This document shows positions 16,867 to 26,956 of a DNA stretch of 64,000 nucleotides, piece after piece. The position numbers and the translations under genes were made by a program. The notes beneath the pieces were generated by a model. It was not told the DNA's origin and made no database searches. It was given only the letters and a program-made list of their open reading frames with translations. Positions within the stretch are counted from its first letter, which is position 1; the number at the start of each line of letters is the position of its first letter. This DNA is from Streptomyces sp. SA15 (GTDB lineage: Bacteria; Actinomycetota; Actinomycetes; Streptomycetales; Streptomycetaceae): NCBI RefSeq assembly GCF_002291145.1, contig NZ_NTGE01000099.1, positions 179,957-243,956 on the forward strand. The letters are read 5' to 3'.

Positions 16867-18053
16867 GCTCCCTTCGCGGCCTGGAACAGCTCCGCCCGCG
16901 GGTCCTCGCCCGCAGTGGCCTCGCGATACGCCTCCAGCGCATCACGAGCCTTCCCCGTCAGGTCCTTCGGGACACTCACCTCTACGGTGACCAACAGGTC
17001 TCCGCGGGTTCCGTCCTTGCGGACCGCGCCCTTGCCCCGGGCGCGCATGGTGCGGCCGTTGGGCGTGCCCGGCGGCAGCTTGAGCGTGACCGACGGGCCG
17101 CCGAGAGTGGGAACCCGGACCTCGCCGCCCAGTGCCGCCTCCGCGAACGTGACCGGAACCGTCACCGTGAGGTTGTCGCCCTTGCGGCCGAAGACCGGGT
17201 GGGCGTCCACGTGCACGGTGACGTACAGGTCGCCGGCCGGGCCGCCGCGCTCGCCCGGTGCGCCCTTGGCGCGCAGCCGGATCCGCTGCCCGTCGGTGAC
17301 GCCCGCCGGGATGCGGACCTGCATCGTCCGGGACGACTTCGCCCGGCCGCTGCCCTTGCACTCCAGGCAGGGGTGCTCGGCGATCAGGCCGCGCCCCTTG
17401 CAGTCGGGGCAGGGGTCGGTGAGGGAGAAGCCTCCGCCGGAGCCCCGCGCCACCTGGCCGGTGCCGACGCAGGTCGGGCACACGCGCGGTGTGCCGTTCT
17501 TGTCGCCGGTGCCGGAACAGGCCTTGCAGGGCTGCTGGCTGGACATCCGCAGCGGGACCGTCGCGCCCTCGATCGCCTCGGTGAAGCTGAGGGTGACCTC
17601 GGACTCGATGTCCTGACCGCGCCGGGGCTGCGTACGCGTTCCCGTGCCCGTGCCGCCCCGGTTGAACAGGCCCCCGAAGACGTCTCCGAGTCCGCCGCCG
17701 AAGCCGCCGGCTCCCTGGCCGCCCTGGCCGCCTGGGGCGCCGCCTCCGAAGAGGTCGCCCAGGTCGAAGTTGAAGGAGCCGCCGGCACCGCCGGGCCCCG
17801 GGCGGAAGCCGCCGTTGCCGAAGAGGGCGCGTGCCTCGTCGTACTCCTTGCGCTTCTTGGGGTCGCCGAGGATGTCATTCGCCTCGGAGATCTCCTTGAA
17901 GCGCTCCTCCGCCTTGACGTTGCCCTTGTTGGCGTCCGGGTGGTACTCGCGGGCCAGCTTGCGGTACGCCTTCTTGATCTCGGCTTCGGTGGCGTCCTTG
18001 GGGACGCCGAGGACCTTGTAGTAGTCCTTCTCGATGAAGTCCTTGGTGCTCAT
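16863..18053 (-). CDS. dnaJ: Chaperone DnaJ
   Basis: A 396-residue type I J-protein. J domain with HPD at about 38-40 (REYHPDANKGN), a glycine/phenylalanine-rich region (about 75-140), four zinc-finger repeats (CKACSGTG, CPTCVGTG, CPDCKGRG, CLECKGSG) and the C-terminal substrate-binding domains. It stimulates the DnaK ATPase and delivers unfolded proteins. It lies 33 bp after grpE and overlaps hspR by 4 bp, the standard actinobacterial order. Confidence 0.98.
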   Translation of the reverse strand: MSTKDFIEKDYYKVLGVPKDATEAEIKKAYRKLAREYHPDANKGNVKAEERFKEISEANDILGDPKKRKEYDEARALFGNGGFRPGPGGAGGSFNFDLGDLFGGGAPGGQGGQGAGGFGGGLGDVFGGLFNRGGTGTGTRTQPRRGQDIESEVTLSFTEAIEGATVPLRMSSQQPCKACSGTGDKNGTPRVCPTCVGTGQVARGSGGGFSLTDPCPDCKGRGLIAEHPCLECKGSGRAKSSRTMQVRIPAGVTDGQRIRLRAKGAPGERGGPAGDLYVTVHVDAHPVFGRKGDNLTVTVPVTFAEAALGGEVRVPTLGGPSVTLKLPPGTPNGRTMRARGKGAVRKDGTRGDLLVTVEVSVPKDLTGKARDALEAYREATAGEDPRAELFQAAKGA

Positions 18054-18086
18054 CCTCGACGTCCCTCCTCTCCTGTCGGTTCAACG

Positions 18087-18799
18087 TCAGCCCTCGTCCG
18101 GGCCACCGTTCTCCTTGTCCTTGTCGTCGCCGGCGCCGGATTGACCGGAGGCGGCCGCCTCGGACGGCTCCTCGCCCTTGACGGTCTGCGCCCCCGGCTG
18201 AGGCTCGGCCACGGCCACCCGCGCGGGGCGGATGGTGCGCTCGCCGAAGCGATACCCGGGCTGCAGAATCGCCACGCACGTCGTCTCGGTGACGTCCGGC
18301 GCGTAACTGTGCATCAGGGCCTCGTGGATCGTCGGGTCGAAGGGCTCGCCCTCCTTGCCGAACTGCTGAAGCCCCATCTTCGCCGCGACGGTCTCCAGCG
18401 ACTCGGCCACCGACTTGAAGCCGCCGACCAGCTCACCGTGTTCCCGCGCGCGGCCGATGTCGTCGAGCACGGGCAGGAGCTCGGTCAGGAGGTTCGCGAT
18501 GGCGATCTCCTTGACCGTGATCCGGTCCCGCTCGACCCGGCGGCGGTAGTTCTGGTACTCGGCCTGCAGCCGCTGGAGGTCCGCCGTGCGCTCACCGAGC
18601 GCCGTGCGTACCTGGTCCAGCTGCGCCGTCAGGCCGGCGATCTGTGCTGATGCGTCCCCGGCCGGGGCCGCCCCCTCCGTGCTCGAACCGGCCGAGCCGG
18701 TCGGGCCGTTCGTGGGGGAGGCGGCCTGCGGCTCGGCGTCGTCAGGGGTGGCGCCGGAAGGGACGTCGGGCTTTTCTTCAAAGCCCGGGGTCTCCTCCG

Positions 18800-18803
<4 letters not shown>
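18087..18803 (-). CDS. grpE: Nucleotide exchange factor GrpE
   Basis: A 238-residue GrpE. An acidic, disordered N-terminus (about 1-55) leads to the long dimerising helix (IAGLTAQLDQVRTALGERTADL) and the beta domain (LPVLDDIGRARE, EGEPFDPTIHEALMHS, GYRFGERTIRPARV). It releases ADP from DnaK. The C-terminal tail is longer and more charged than in enteric GrpE, as is usual for Streptomyces. The GTG start overlaps the dnaK stop (GTGA), so translation is coupled. Confidence 0.98.
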
Positions 18804-20644
<1,841 letters not shown>

Positions 20645-20662
20645 TGTGATTCCTCCAGCTGA

Positions 20663-20683
20663 CTTGAGTGGAACGGACTCAAG
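20663..20683. promoter_or_regulatory. HAIR operator 1 (HspR site)
   Basis: CTTGAGT-N7-ACTCAAG, a perfect match to the HspR inverted repeat, 19 bp before the dnaK start and overlapping the likely transcription start, so HspR binding would block transcription. Confidence 0.95.
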
Positions 20684-20710
20684 TGTGCACGACGCCCCGC
20701 GCTGGGTCAA
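20682..20710 (-). promoter_or_regulatory. Predicted dnaK promoter
   Basis: Read on the minus strand: TTGACC (20705-20710), a 17-bp spacer and CACACT (20682-20687), a vegetative-type promoter held between the two HAIR sites. Confidence 0.6.
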
Positions 20711-20714
20711 CAGA

Positions 20715-20735
20715 CCTGAGTCGCACGGACTCAAC
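20715..20735. promoter_or_regulatory. HAIR operator 2 (HspR site, imperfect)
   Basis: CCTGAGT-N7-ACTCAAC, the HAIR spacing with one changed base in each half, just upstream of the -35 element and 2 bp from the stop of the MraY-like gene. Two HAIR sites would allow cooperative repression. Confidence 0.85.
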
Positions 20736-20737
20736 TC

Positions 20738-21823
20738 TTATCCGTTCCTTACACGCAACTGGGTGCTGACCTGCGGTGACGCGGATCTCCGGGCGGCACC
20801 GTGAGGGTCGCGAGGGCGGTGAGGGCCGTGAGTGCCACGAGGGCCCTGAGGGCCCTGAGGGCCGTAGACCCGGATCGGCAGCAGTGCGAGTACGACGAGC
20901 AGGGCACCCCCCACCACCCACAACACCCGGGACTCCGCCACCCATCCCATGTGCACGAGGACTCCGACGAGTACCCCGGAGAACCCGGCGACACCGAGCA
21001 GGATCGTCACGCCCGCCGGGGTGAGCCCGAGCCGGCGCAGCCGGTGCGCGAGGTGGTCGGGACCGCGGCGCAGCAGGGGCCGTCCGGCCAGCCGCCGGGA
21101 GAGGACGACGAGGACGACGTCGGCGCCCGCCACGGCCGTGAGCGCGAACAACACCCCGGCGCTGGAGGACAGTTCGTATCCGGTGCGGGTGAACACGGCC
21201 GCCGAGGCGAGCACGAACCCGGTGAACAGGGACCCGCACGAACCGAGCCCCACGCGCGCGGGCGGCCAGTTGTGCATGAGGAACCCGGTCAGCGCGGCGG
21301 CCAGCACGCTCAGCAGCGCGGCGAGCCCGTCCATCACCTCGGCCGCCGCGCACACACCCACACCGAAGGCGGTGACGACCCCCAGGGTCCCCGCCAGGGC
21401 GTCCGTGTGGTCGAGCGACCGGAAGCCGATGGCGACGCACACGATCCAGCCCACCGCGAGCAGCCCGCCCGGCACCCCGGTCTCCTCGTACGGCACCACG
21501 CAGGCCGCCGCGGCCGCCGTACCGCCGATCAGGAACCGCGCCTTCACCCGCCGCACGTCGGCGACCAGCCCGAGCAGGGCGACGACCGCCCCGGCCACGA
21601 GCAGATCGCCGACCTCGTCGTCGAGCGGCGCGACGCCGGTCCACTCCCCGGCGGCCGTCACCAGGCAGGTGACGAGCGCGACGGCCACTCCGCCGAAGAG
21701 CGGAAGCGGCCGCTGCCGCCGCCGGTCGAGGACACCGAGGCGCCGGGCGGGGGCCCGGAGCAGCACGGTGAGCACGGCGGCGAGGAGCAAGGCGGTGGTG
21801 GCGGCTGCGATCCCGTAGAGCAC
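20738..21823 (-). CDS. MraY/WecA-like membrane protein, probably inactive
   Basis: A 361-residue polytopic membrane protein with about ten hydrophobic segments and the plan of polyprenyl-phosphate sugar-1-phosphate transferases (PLPLFGGVAVAL near residue 40, the end RLRRLGLTPAGVTILL). The catalytic landmarks are altered: the DD pair reads LVADVRR, NxxNxxDGxDGL reads FRSLDHTDALAG, and GDxGSLFLGF reads GSCGSLFTGF. It therefore looks like a pseudoenzyme. A Gly-Pro-Gln and His/Arg-rich collagen-like tail (YGPQGPQGPRGTHGPH) follows the last helix. Its stop lies 2 bp from HAIR 2. Confidence 0.75.
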   Translation of the reverse strand: MLYGIAAATTALLLAAVLTVLLRAPARRLGVLDRRRQRPLPLFGGVAVALVTCLVTAAGEWTGVAPLDDEVGDLLVAGAVVALLGLVADVRRVKARFLIGGTAAAAACVVPYEETGVPGGLLAVGWIVCVAIGFRSLDHTDALAGTLGVVTAFGVGVCAAAEVMDGLAALLSVLAAALTGFLMHNWPPARVGLGSCGSLFTGFVLASAAVFTRTGYELSSSAGVLFALTAVAGADVVLVVLSRRLAGRPLLRRGPDHLAHRLRRLGLTPAGVTILLGVAGFSGVLVGVLVHMGWVAESRVLWVVGGALLVVLALLPIRVYGPQGPQGPRGTHGPHRPRDPHGAARRSASPQVSTQLRVRNG

Positions 21824-21844
21824 GGATCTAAGTTAGGGGCGAAT

Positions 21845-21859
21845 GTACCAATTTGGTAC
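21845..21859. promoter_or_regulatory. Perfect palindrome, putative operator
   Basis: GTACCAA-T-TTGGTAC is a perfect 7+1+7 palindrome, 21 bp upstream of the MraY-like start in the intergenic region shared with the Fe-S oxidoreductase gene. The binding protein is unknown. Confidence 0.6.
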
Positions 21860-21965
21860 GAATAACACGTTCGGATCTTAAGGCAAGCCTCAGCGACGCA
21901 GATCACCGCACGGCTGGCTACAGTGCGACGGAAGATGGGGGTAGTCTCAAACCGACCGCATAAGT

Positions 21966-21991
21966 TACCGCTTAGTAATACCGCTTGGTAA
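21966..21991. promoter_or_regulatory. Tandem 13-bp direct repeats, putative operator
   Basis: TACCGCTTAGTAA (21966-21978) is followed directly by TACCGCTTGGTAA (21979-21991). Each is itself partly palindromic (TACC/GGTA, TTAC/GTAA). They end 56 bp before the Fe-S oxidoreductase start and could bind a TetR-type regulator. Confidence 0.5.
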
Positions 21992-22047
21992 TCTCGAAGA
22001 GCCCCACGCAGGTATCTCGAACCCTCGCAGGCCCGAGGAGCCCCGAA

Positions 22048-24354
22048 ATGCAACTCGCCGCGATCATCGTGTCGCTGGTCCTGACCGTGGTCGGCGTTGC
22101 GCTGCTCGCACGCGCCATCGGCCAGTTCGTCCGGTACTTCAAACTGGGCCAGCCCGTGCCCGCCGGCAGCCGGACCGACAACCCCTATTCGCGCAGTGTG
22201 ACGCTGGTGCGGGAGTTCCTCGGCCACACGCGGATGAACCGCTGGGGCATCGTCGGCTTCGCCCACTGGTTCGTGGCGATCGGCTTCCTGACGCTGCCGC
22301 CGACCATCATCACCGCCTACGGCCAGCTCTTCCAGGCCGACTGGACGCTCCCGGTGATCGGCGGCTTCCTGCCGTACGAGCTGTACATCGAGTTCATCGC
22401 GGCGATGACGACCATCGGCATCGCGGTCCTGATGGTCATCCGCCTGCTGAACCTGCCCTCGCGGCCCGGCCGCAAGTCGCGGTTCGCGGGCTCGAAGATG
22501 GGCCAGGCGTACTTCGTCGAGTACGTCATCCTCACCATCGGCCTGGCCATCTACGTACTGCGCGGCCTGGAGGGCGCGCTGCACCACGTAGAGCACTACG
22601 AGGCCGCGTACTTCGCCTCGTACCCCCTGGTCCTGGCCTTCAAGGGCCTGAGCGTCGGCGCGCTGCAGAACCTCGTCTACCTCTTCGCGATGATCAAGCT
22701 GGGCACGACCATGATCTGGATGATCACGGTCTCGCTCAACACGAACATGGGTGTGGCCTGGCACCGCTTCCTGGCGTTCCCGAACATCTGGTTCAAGCGC
22801 GAGGCGACCGGTGAGACGGCCCTGGGCGCCCTGCAGCCGATGACATCCGCCGGCAAGCCGATCGACTTCACCGACCCGGGCGATGACGACGTCTTCGGTG
22901 TCTCCCAGGTCGAGCAGTTCTCCTGGAAGGGCCTGCTGGACTTCTCCACCTGCACCGAGTGCGGGCGCTGCCAGTCGCAGTGCCCCGCATGGAACACCGG
23001 CAAGCCGCTCTCCCCGAAGCTGCTGATCATGTCCCTGCGGGACCACGCGCACGCCAAGGCGCCGTACCTGCTGGCCGGCGGCGGCAAGACGATGGAGGGC
23101 GAGGAGAAGGCGTCGGAGGAGCAGCTGGCTTCCGTCCCCGCCGCGGCTCTCGCCGAGGCCGAGCGCCCGCTGATCGGCACCGCCGAGGAGAACGGCGTCA
23201 TCGACCCGGACGTCCTGTGGTCCTGCACCACCTGCGGCGCCTGCGTCGAGCAGTGCCCGGTGGACATCGAGCACGTCGATCACATCGTCGACATGCGCCG
23301 CTACCAGGTGATGATCGAGTCCAGCTTCCCCTCCGAGGCGGGCACGATGCTCAAGAACCTGGAGAAGAAGGGCAACCCCTGGGGCCTGGCGAAGAAGCAG
23401 CGCCTGGAGTGGACGAAGGAAGTCGACTTCGAGGTGCCGGTCGTCGGCAAGGACATCGAGGACCTGTCCGAGGTCGAGTACCTGTACTGGGTCGGGTGTG
23501 CGGGTGCGCTGGAGGACCGCGCCAAGAAGACCACCAAGGCCTTCGCAGAGCTGCTGCACATGGCGGGCGTGAAGTTCGCGATCATGGGCGGCGACGAGAA
23601 GTGCACGGGTGACTCGGCGCGGAGGCTCGGCAACGAGCCCCTGTTCCAGGAACTCGGCATGGAGAACGTGGCCGCGCTGAACATGGCGTTCGGGGAGTCC
23701 CTCAACGAGGAGGGAGAGGTGGACGAGTCCACTCGTAAGCCGAAGTCGGCCAAGAAGATCGTCGCCACCTGCCCGCACTGCCTCAACACCCTCGGCAACG
23801 AGTACCCGCAGCTCGGCGGCGACTACGAGGTCATCCACCACACACAGCTGCTCCAGCACCTGGTGGACGAGGGCAAGCTGATCCCGGTGACGCCGGTCGA
23901 GGGCCTCATCACCTACCACGACCCCTGCTACCTGGGCCGCCACAACAAGATCTACACGCCTCCGCGCGAGATCATCGCGGGCGTCCCCGGCCTCCGCAAC
24001 GAGGAGATGCACCGCCACAAGGAGCGCGGCTTCTGCTGCGGCGCGGGCGGTGCGCGGATGTGGATGGAGGAGCGGATCGGCAAGCGCATCAACAACGAGC
24101 GGGTGGACGAGGCGCTGTCGCTGAACCCCGACATCGTGTCGACGGCCTGCCCCTTCTGCCTCGTGATGCTGACCGACTCCGTCAACGGCAAGAAGAACGA
24201 GGGCAAGGCGAAGGAGTCCATCCAGGTGGTCGACGTGGCCCAGCTGCTGCTGCAGTCCGTCAAGACGCCGGTCGCGGACGACGAGCCGGACGACGAGCCC
24301 CCGGCGGGCGAGACGGACGCGGAGAGCGCGCCGGAGCCGCAGCCGGTGAAGTAG
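22048..24354 (+). CDS. Membrane Fe-S oxidoreductase (HdrD/NarI-like fusion)
   Basis: A 768-residue protein. The first 260 residues hold about five to six membrane helices resembling the cytochrome b (NarI) module. Then come two [4Fe-4S] ferredoxin motifs (CTECGRCQSQCP at about 311, CTTCGACVEQCP at about 394) and two cysteine-rich CCG-type domains (CPHCLNTLG, DPCYLGRHNK, GFCCGAGGARMWM, CPFC) as in heterodisulfide reductase subunit D and glycolate/glycerol-3-phosphate oxidases. It probably passes electrons to menaquinone; the actinobacterial family has been linked to fatty-acid-derived electrons, which I infer but cannot show. ATG 22048 follows GAGGAG. Confidence 0.88.
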   Translation: MQLAAIIVSLVLTVVGVALLARAIGQFVRYFKLGQPVPAGSRTDNPYSRSVTLVREFLGHTRMNRWGIVGFAHWFVAIGFLTLPPTIITAYGQLFQADWTLPVIGGFLPYELYIEFIAAMTTIGIAVLMVIRLLNLPSRPGRKSRFAGSKMGQAYFVEYVILTIGLAIYVLRGLEGALHHVEHYEAAYFASYPLVLAFKGLSVGALQNLVYLFAMIKLGTTMIWMITVSLNTNMGVAWHRFLAFPNIWFKREATGETALGALQPMTSAGKPIDFTDPGDDDVFGVSQVEQFSWKGLLDFSTCTECGRCQSQCPAWNTGKPLSPKLLIMSLRDHAHAKAPYLLAGGGKTMEGEEKASEEQLASVPAAALAEAERPLIGTAEENGVIDPDVLWSCTTCGACVEQCPVDIEHVDHIVDMRRYQVMIESSFPSEAGTMLKNLEKKGNPWGLAKKQRLEWTKEVDFEVPVVGKDIEDLSEVEYLYWVGCAGALEDRAKKTTKAFAELLHMAGVKFAIMGGDEKCTGDSARRLGNEPLFQELGMENVAALNMAFGESLNEEGEVDESTRKPKSAKKIVATCPHCLNTLGNEYPQLGGDYEVIHHTQLLQHLVDEGKLIPVTPVEGLITYHDPCYLGRHNKIYTPPREIIAGVPGLRNEEMHRHKERGFCCGAGGARMWMEERIGKRINNERVDEALSLNPDIVSTACPFCLVMLTDSVNGKKNEGKAKESIQVVDVAQLLLQSVKTPVADDEPDDEPPAGETDAESAPEPQPVK

Positions 24355-24370
24355 GCGTTACGGCTGTTTC

Positions 24371-24404
24371 GACGCCCTCTGCCCTTTGCGGGGCAGGGGG
24401 CGTC
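24371..24404 (+). terminator. Hairpin terminator
   Basis: GACGCCCTCTGCCC pairs with GGGCAGGGGGCGTC over 14 bp (one G-U) around a short loop, 16 bp after the Fe-S oxidoreductase stop and followed by a T-rich run. Confidence 0.85.
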
Positions 24405-24432
24405 GTCGTTTCCTCAACGAGTCTTCAGCCGG

Positions 24433-24828
24433 TCAGCCCGCGCTGCGATGCGGCTCTGCGGCGCTGTTGCGGGAGTGCGCCAGTGCCAGCCCCCCGAGGA
24501 CCATGGCGATCAGCCCCACCACCAGGGCCACGATGGCCCCGCCCAGCCCGTTGCCGGTGCCGAGACCACCGTCGGAGGTGGCTACGACCAGCCCACCGAG
24601 GCCCATGGCGATCAGTCCCGCCGCCAGGGCCACGGTGATTCCGAGTCGCCCGGAGCCGGTGCCGGAGCCGGTGCCGGAGCCGGAGCCGGAGCCGAAACGG
24701 CCGGTGGGGCGGGCCAGAGCCAGCCCACCGACGACGACGCCGATCAGCCCCAGCACGGCGGCCGAACTGGCCCCGAGCCGCCCGGCGCTCATGGCGTAGA
24801 CACTGGCGGCGACCACTGTTGGGCTCAT
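24433..24828 (-). CDS. DUF6223-type small membrane protein
   Basis: A 131-residue protein with three glycine-rich hydrophobic segments of the form GLIGVVVGGLALARPTGR, ALAAGLIAMGLGGLVVA and ALVVGLIAMVLGGLALAHS, i.e. an internal threefold repeat, joined by a Gly-Ser/Gly-Thr linker encoded by CCGGAG/CCGGTG tandem codons at about 24655-24695. The layout fits the DUF6223 family of Streptomyces; the role is unknown. The ATG at 24828 follows GAGGAGAGGG. Confidence 0.7.
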   Translation of the reverse strand: MSPTVVAASVYAMSAGRLGASSAAVLGLIGVVVGGLALARPTGRFGSGSGSGTGSGTGSGRLGITVALAAGLIAMGLGGLVVATSDGGLGTGNGLGGAIVALVVGLIAMVLGGLALAHSRNSAAEPHRSAG

Positions 24829-24840
24829 ATCCCTCTCCTC

Positions 24841-24888
24841 GTTCGTTTGGCTGTCGGTTCGTTCGACTGTCGGTTCGTTCGGCTGTCG
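24841..24888. repeat. Three 16-bp tandem repeats
   Basis: GTTCGTTTGGCTGTCG, GTTCGTTCGACTGTCG and GTTCGTTCGGCTGTCG follow one another in the upstream region of the DUF6223 gene. Copies differ by one or two bases. They could be binding sites or a slippage-prone array. Confidence 0.9.
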
Positions 24889-25072
24889 CCCGATCATGTC
24901 GCCGGGCGCACCCGCCGGTCGTCCCGCAGACGCATACACTCCGCGCTGCCGCCGATGGCGAACCCGGCTGCCGCGGACGTCGTAGACGCCGCGGCGGTAC
25001 CGCGGGCGCGGTAGTCGGCCGCTCGTCCCCGAGCGGGACTCGCCCGCGACGACATCCGGCTACGGTGCGCGC

Positions 25073-26209
25073 ATGAGCACAGGACTGTCCGGAGTCCCGG
25101 CCGGTGTCAGAGACTGGGTGATCGCCGTCGGCGTGGCGACGGCGCTGCTGGTCACCGGGCTGTCCGGGCAGCACTCCGCCACGAACCTCGACCTGCTCGG
25201 CTACGCGCTCCTGGTGGCCGGCGGCCTGACGCTGGCCGCACGCCGCCGGGCCCCGGTTCCTGTCCTGGCCGTCACCGGGCTGTGCGCGGTGGGTTACCAG
25301 GCGGCCGGATTCGACGTGGCCGCCGTCGCGTACCTCTTCGCGGTCTACGCCGCCGTACGGGCGGGACACCGCACCCTCACCCTCGCGGTGTCCGTGGCCA
25401 TGCTGGCCGCTCTCCCCCTCGCTGCCCTGGCCTCGGGCCCGCACGACACGAGCGAGGCGTTCGCGCAGGCCCGGGGCGCCCTCGAGCTGGCCTGGCTGAT
25501 CGCGGCCGGCGCCGCGGGTGAAGCGCTGCGGCAGGCCGAGCGGCGGGCGGACGAGGCCGAGCGCACCCGGGAGGAGACCGCGCGGCGCCGCGCCGACGAA
25601 GAGCGGCTGCACATCGCGCGGGAGCTGCACGATTCGCTCACCCACCAGATCTCGATCATCAAGGTGCAGGCCGAAGTCGCCGTCCACGTGGCCCGCAAGC
25701 GCGGCGAACAGGTGCCGGAGGCCCTGCTGGCGATCCAGCAGGCCGGACGGGAGGCGACCCGGGAACTGCGCGCGACCCTGGGCGCGCTGCGCGACGACGA
25801 CACGACCCCGCCCCGAGGGCTCGACCACGTCCCGGAACTGGTGGAACGAGCCCGTGCCATCGGCCTGGACGCCACGCTGACGATCGAGGGGCAACGGCAC
25901 GACGTGCCGGCCGCAGTGGACCGTACCGCCTACCGGATCGTCCAGGAATCGCTCACCAACATCGCCCGGCACGCGGACGCCGCCACGGCGTCGGTCCGGA
26001 TCGACTGCCGTCCGGACGCCCTCGCGATACGCGTCGACGACGACGGCAAGGCGACGCCGGGCACCGCCCCGCTACCCGGGGTCGGCCTGCTGGGCATGAG
26101 CGAACGCGTCACCGCACTCGGCGGTCGCCTGCGCGCGGAACCGCGCGACCAGGGCGGCTTCACCGTCCAGGCCGAACTCCCTGTCGACCGGTTGGACCAG
26201 ACGTCATGA
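25073..26209 (+). CDS. NarL-type sensor histidine kinase
   Basis: A 378-residue kinase of the HisKA_3 class. Four to five membrane helices occupy about 1-140 with no large external loop. The dimerisation helix carries the phospho-accepting His in ARELHDSLTHQISII (about 185), followed by VQESLTNIARHADA (N box) and DDDGKA...GVGLLGMSERV (G boxes). The signal is unknown. Its stop overlaps the response-regulator ATG (ATGA). No clear ribosome site precedes the ATG at 25073, so the mRNA may be leaderless. Confidence 0.95.
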   Translation: MSTGLSGVPAGVRDWVIAVGVATALLVTGLSGQHSATNLDLLGYALLVAGGLTLAARRRAPVPVLAVTGLCAVGYQAAGFDVAAVAYLFAVYAAVRAGHRTLTLAVSVAMLAALPLAALASGPHDTSEAFAQARGALELAWLIAAGAAGEALRQAERRADEAERTREETARRRADEERLHIARELHDSLTHQISIIKVQAEVAVHVARKRGEQVPEALLAIQQAGREATRELRATLGALRDDDTTPPRGLDHVPELVERARAIGLDATLTIEGQRHDVPAAVDRTAYRIVQESLTNIARHADAATASVRIDCRPDALAIRVDDDGKATPGTAPLPGVGLLGMSERVTALGGRLRAEPRDQGGFTVQAELPVDRLDQTS

Positions 26210-26868
26210 TCCGTGTCCTGCTGGTCGACGACCAGCCGCTCCTGCGCAGCGGATTCCGCGCGCTCCTGGACCTCGAGGACGACATCGAGGTGGTGGCCGA
26301 GGCAGGCGACGGACAGGAGGGCCTGGCCCTCGTCAAGGAACACCTCCCCGACATCGCCCTCATCGACATCCGGATGCCGGTCGTCGACGGCATCGAGGCG
26401 ACCCGACGCATCGCCGCCGACCCGGACCTGGCCGGGGTGCACGTCGTCATCCTCACCAACTACGGCTTCGACGAGTACGTCTTCAACGCGCTGCGCGCAG
26501 GCGCCGCCGGTTTCCTCGTCAAGGACATCGTGCCGGAGGACTTCCTCCACGCCGTACGCGTCGCCGCACGCGGTGACGCGCTGCTGGCCCCGTCGATCAC
26601 CCGCAAACTGATCAACCGCTACGTCACCCAGCCGCTCCCCACCGCGGTCGGCACCCAGCTGAAAGAGCTCACCAACCGCGAACGAGAGGCCGTAGCCCTG
26701 GTAGCACAAGGCCTCTCCAACACCCAGATCGCCAACGCCATGGTGATCAGCCCGACGACGGCCAAGACCCACATCAACCGGGCGATGACCAAACTCCACG
26801 CCCGCGACCGAGCCCAACTGGTGGTCCTGGCCTACGAATCCGGCTTGGTGCCCCCGCCGCGACAGTGA
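26206..26868 (+). CDS. NarL/FixJ response regulator
   Basis: A 220-residue regulator. Receiver domain with the acidic pair in VLLVDDQPLLR (about 8-9), phospho-acceptor Asp in DIALIDIRMPVVDG (about 54) and Lys in GFLVKDIVPEDF. LuxR-type helix-turn-helix at about 153-205 (ELTNREREAVALVAQGLSN, VISPTTAKTHINRAMTKL). It is translationally coupled to its kinase and is the likely output of that pair. The 76-bp palindromic element follows its stop by 12 bp. Confidence 0.97.
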   Translation: MIRVLLVDDQPLLRSGFRALLDLEDDIEVVAEAGDGQEGLALVKEHLPDIALIDIRMPVVDGIEATRRIAADPDLAGVHVVILTNYGFDEYVFNALRAGAAGFLVKDIVPEDFLHAVRVAARGDALLAPSITRKLINRYVTQPLPTAVGTQLKELTNREREAVALVAQGLSNTQIANAMVISPTTAKTHINRAMTKLHARDRAQLVVLAYESGLVPPPRQ

Positions 26869-26880
26869 CATGCGGGACCA

Positions 26881-26956
26881 ATTGGCAGATCTGTTCCACC
26901 GGCGGGACTGCGTGACCTGGGGTTTTCCTTCGCGGGGGTGGAACAGATCTGCCAAT
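26881..26956. repeat. 76-bp palindromic element, copy 2
   Basis: The second copy of the element at 68-143, in reverse orientation: same 76-bp length, the same 20-bp terminal inverted repeats, and a centre with a few differences. It fills the gap between two convergent genes and its last base is the first base of the reverse-strand TetR stop codon. It could act as a bidirectional terminator here, but its occurrence elsewhere as a unit argues for a mobile or dispersed element. Confidence 0.85.
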
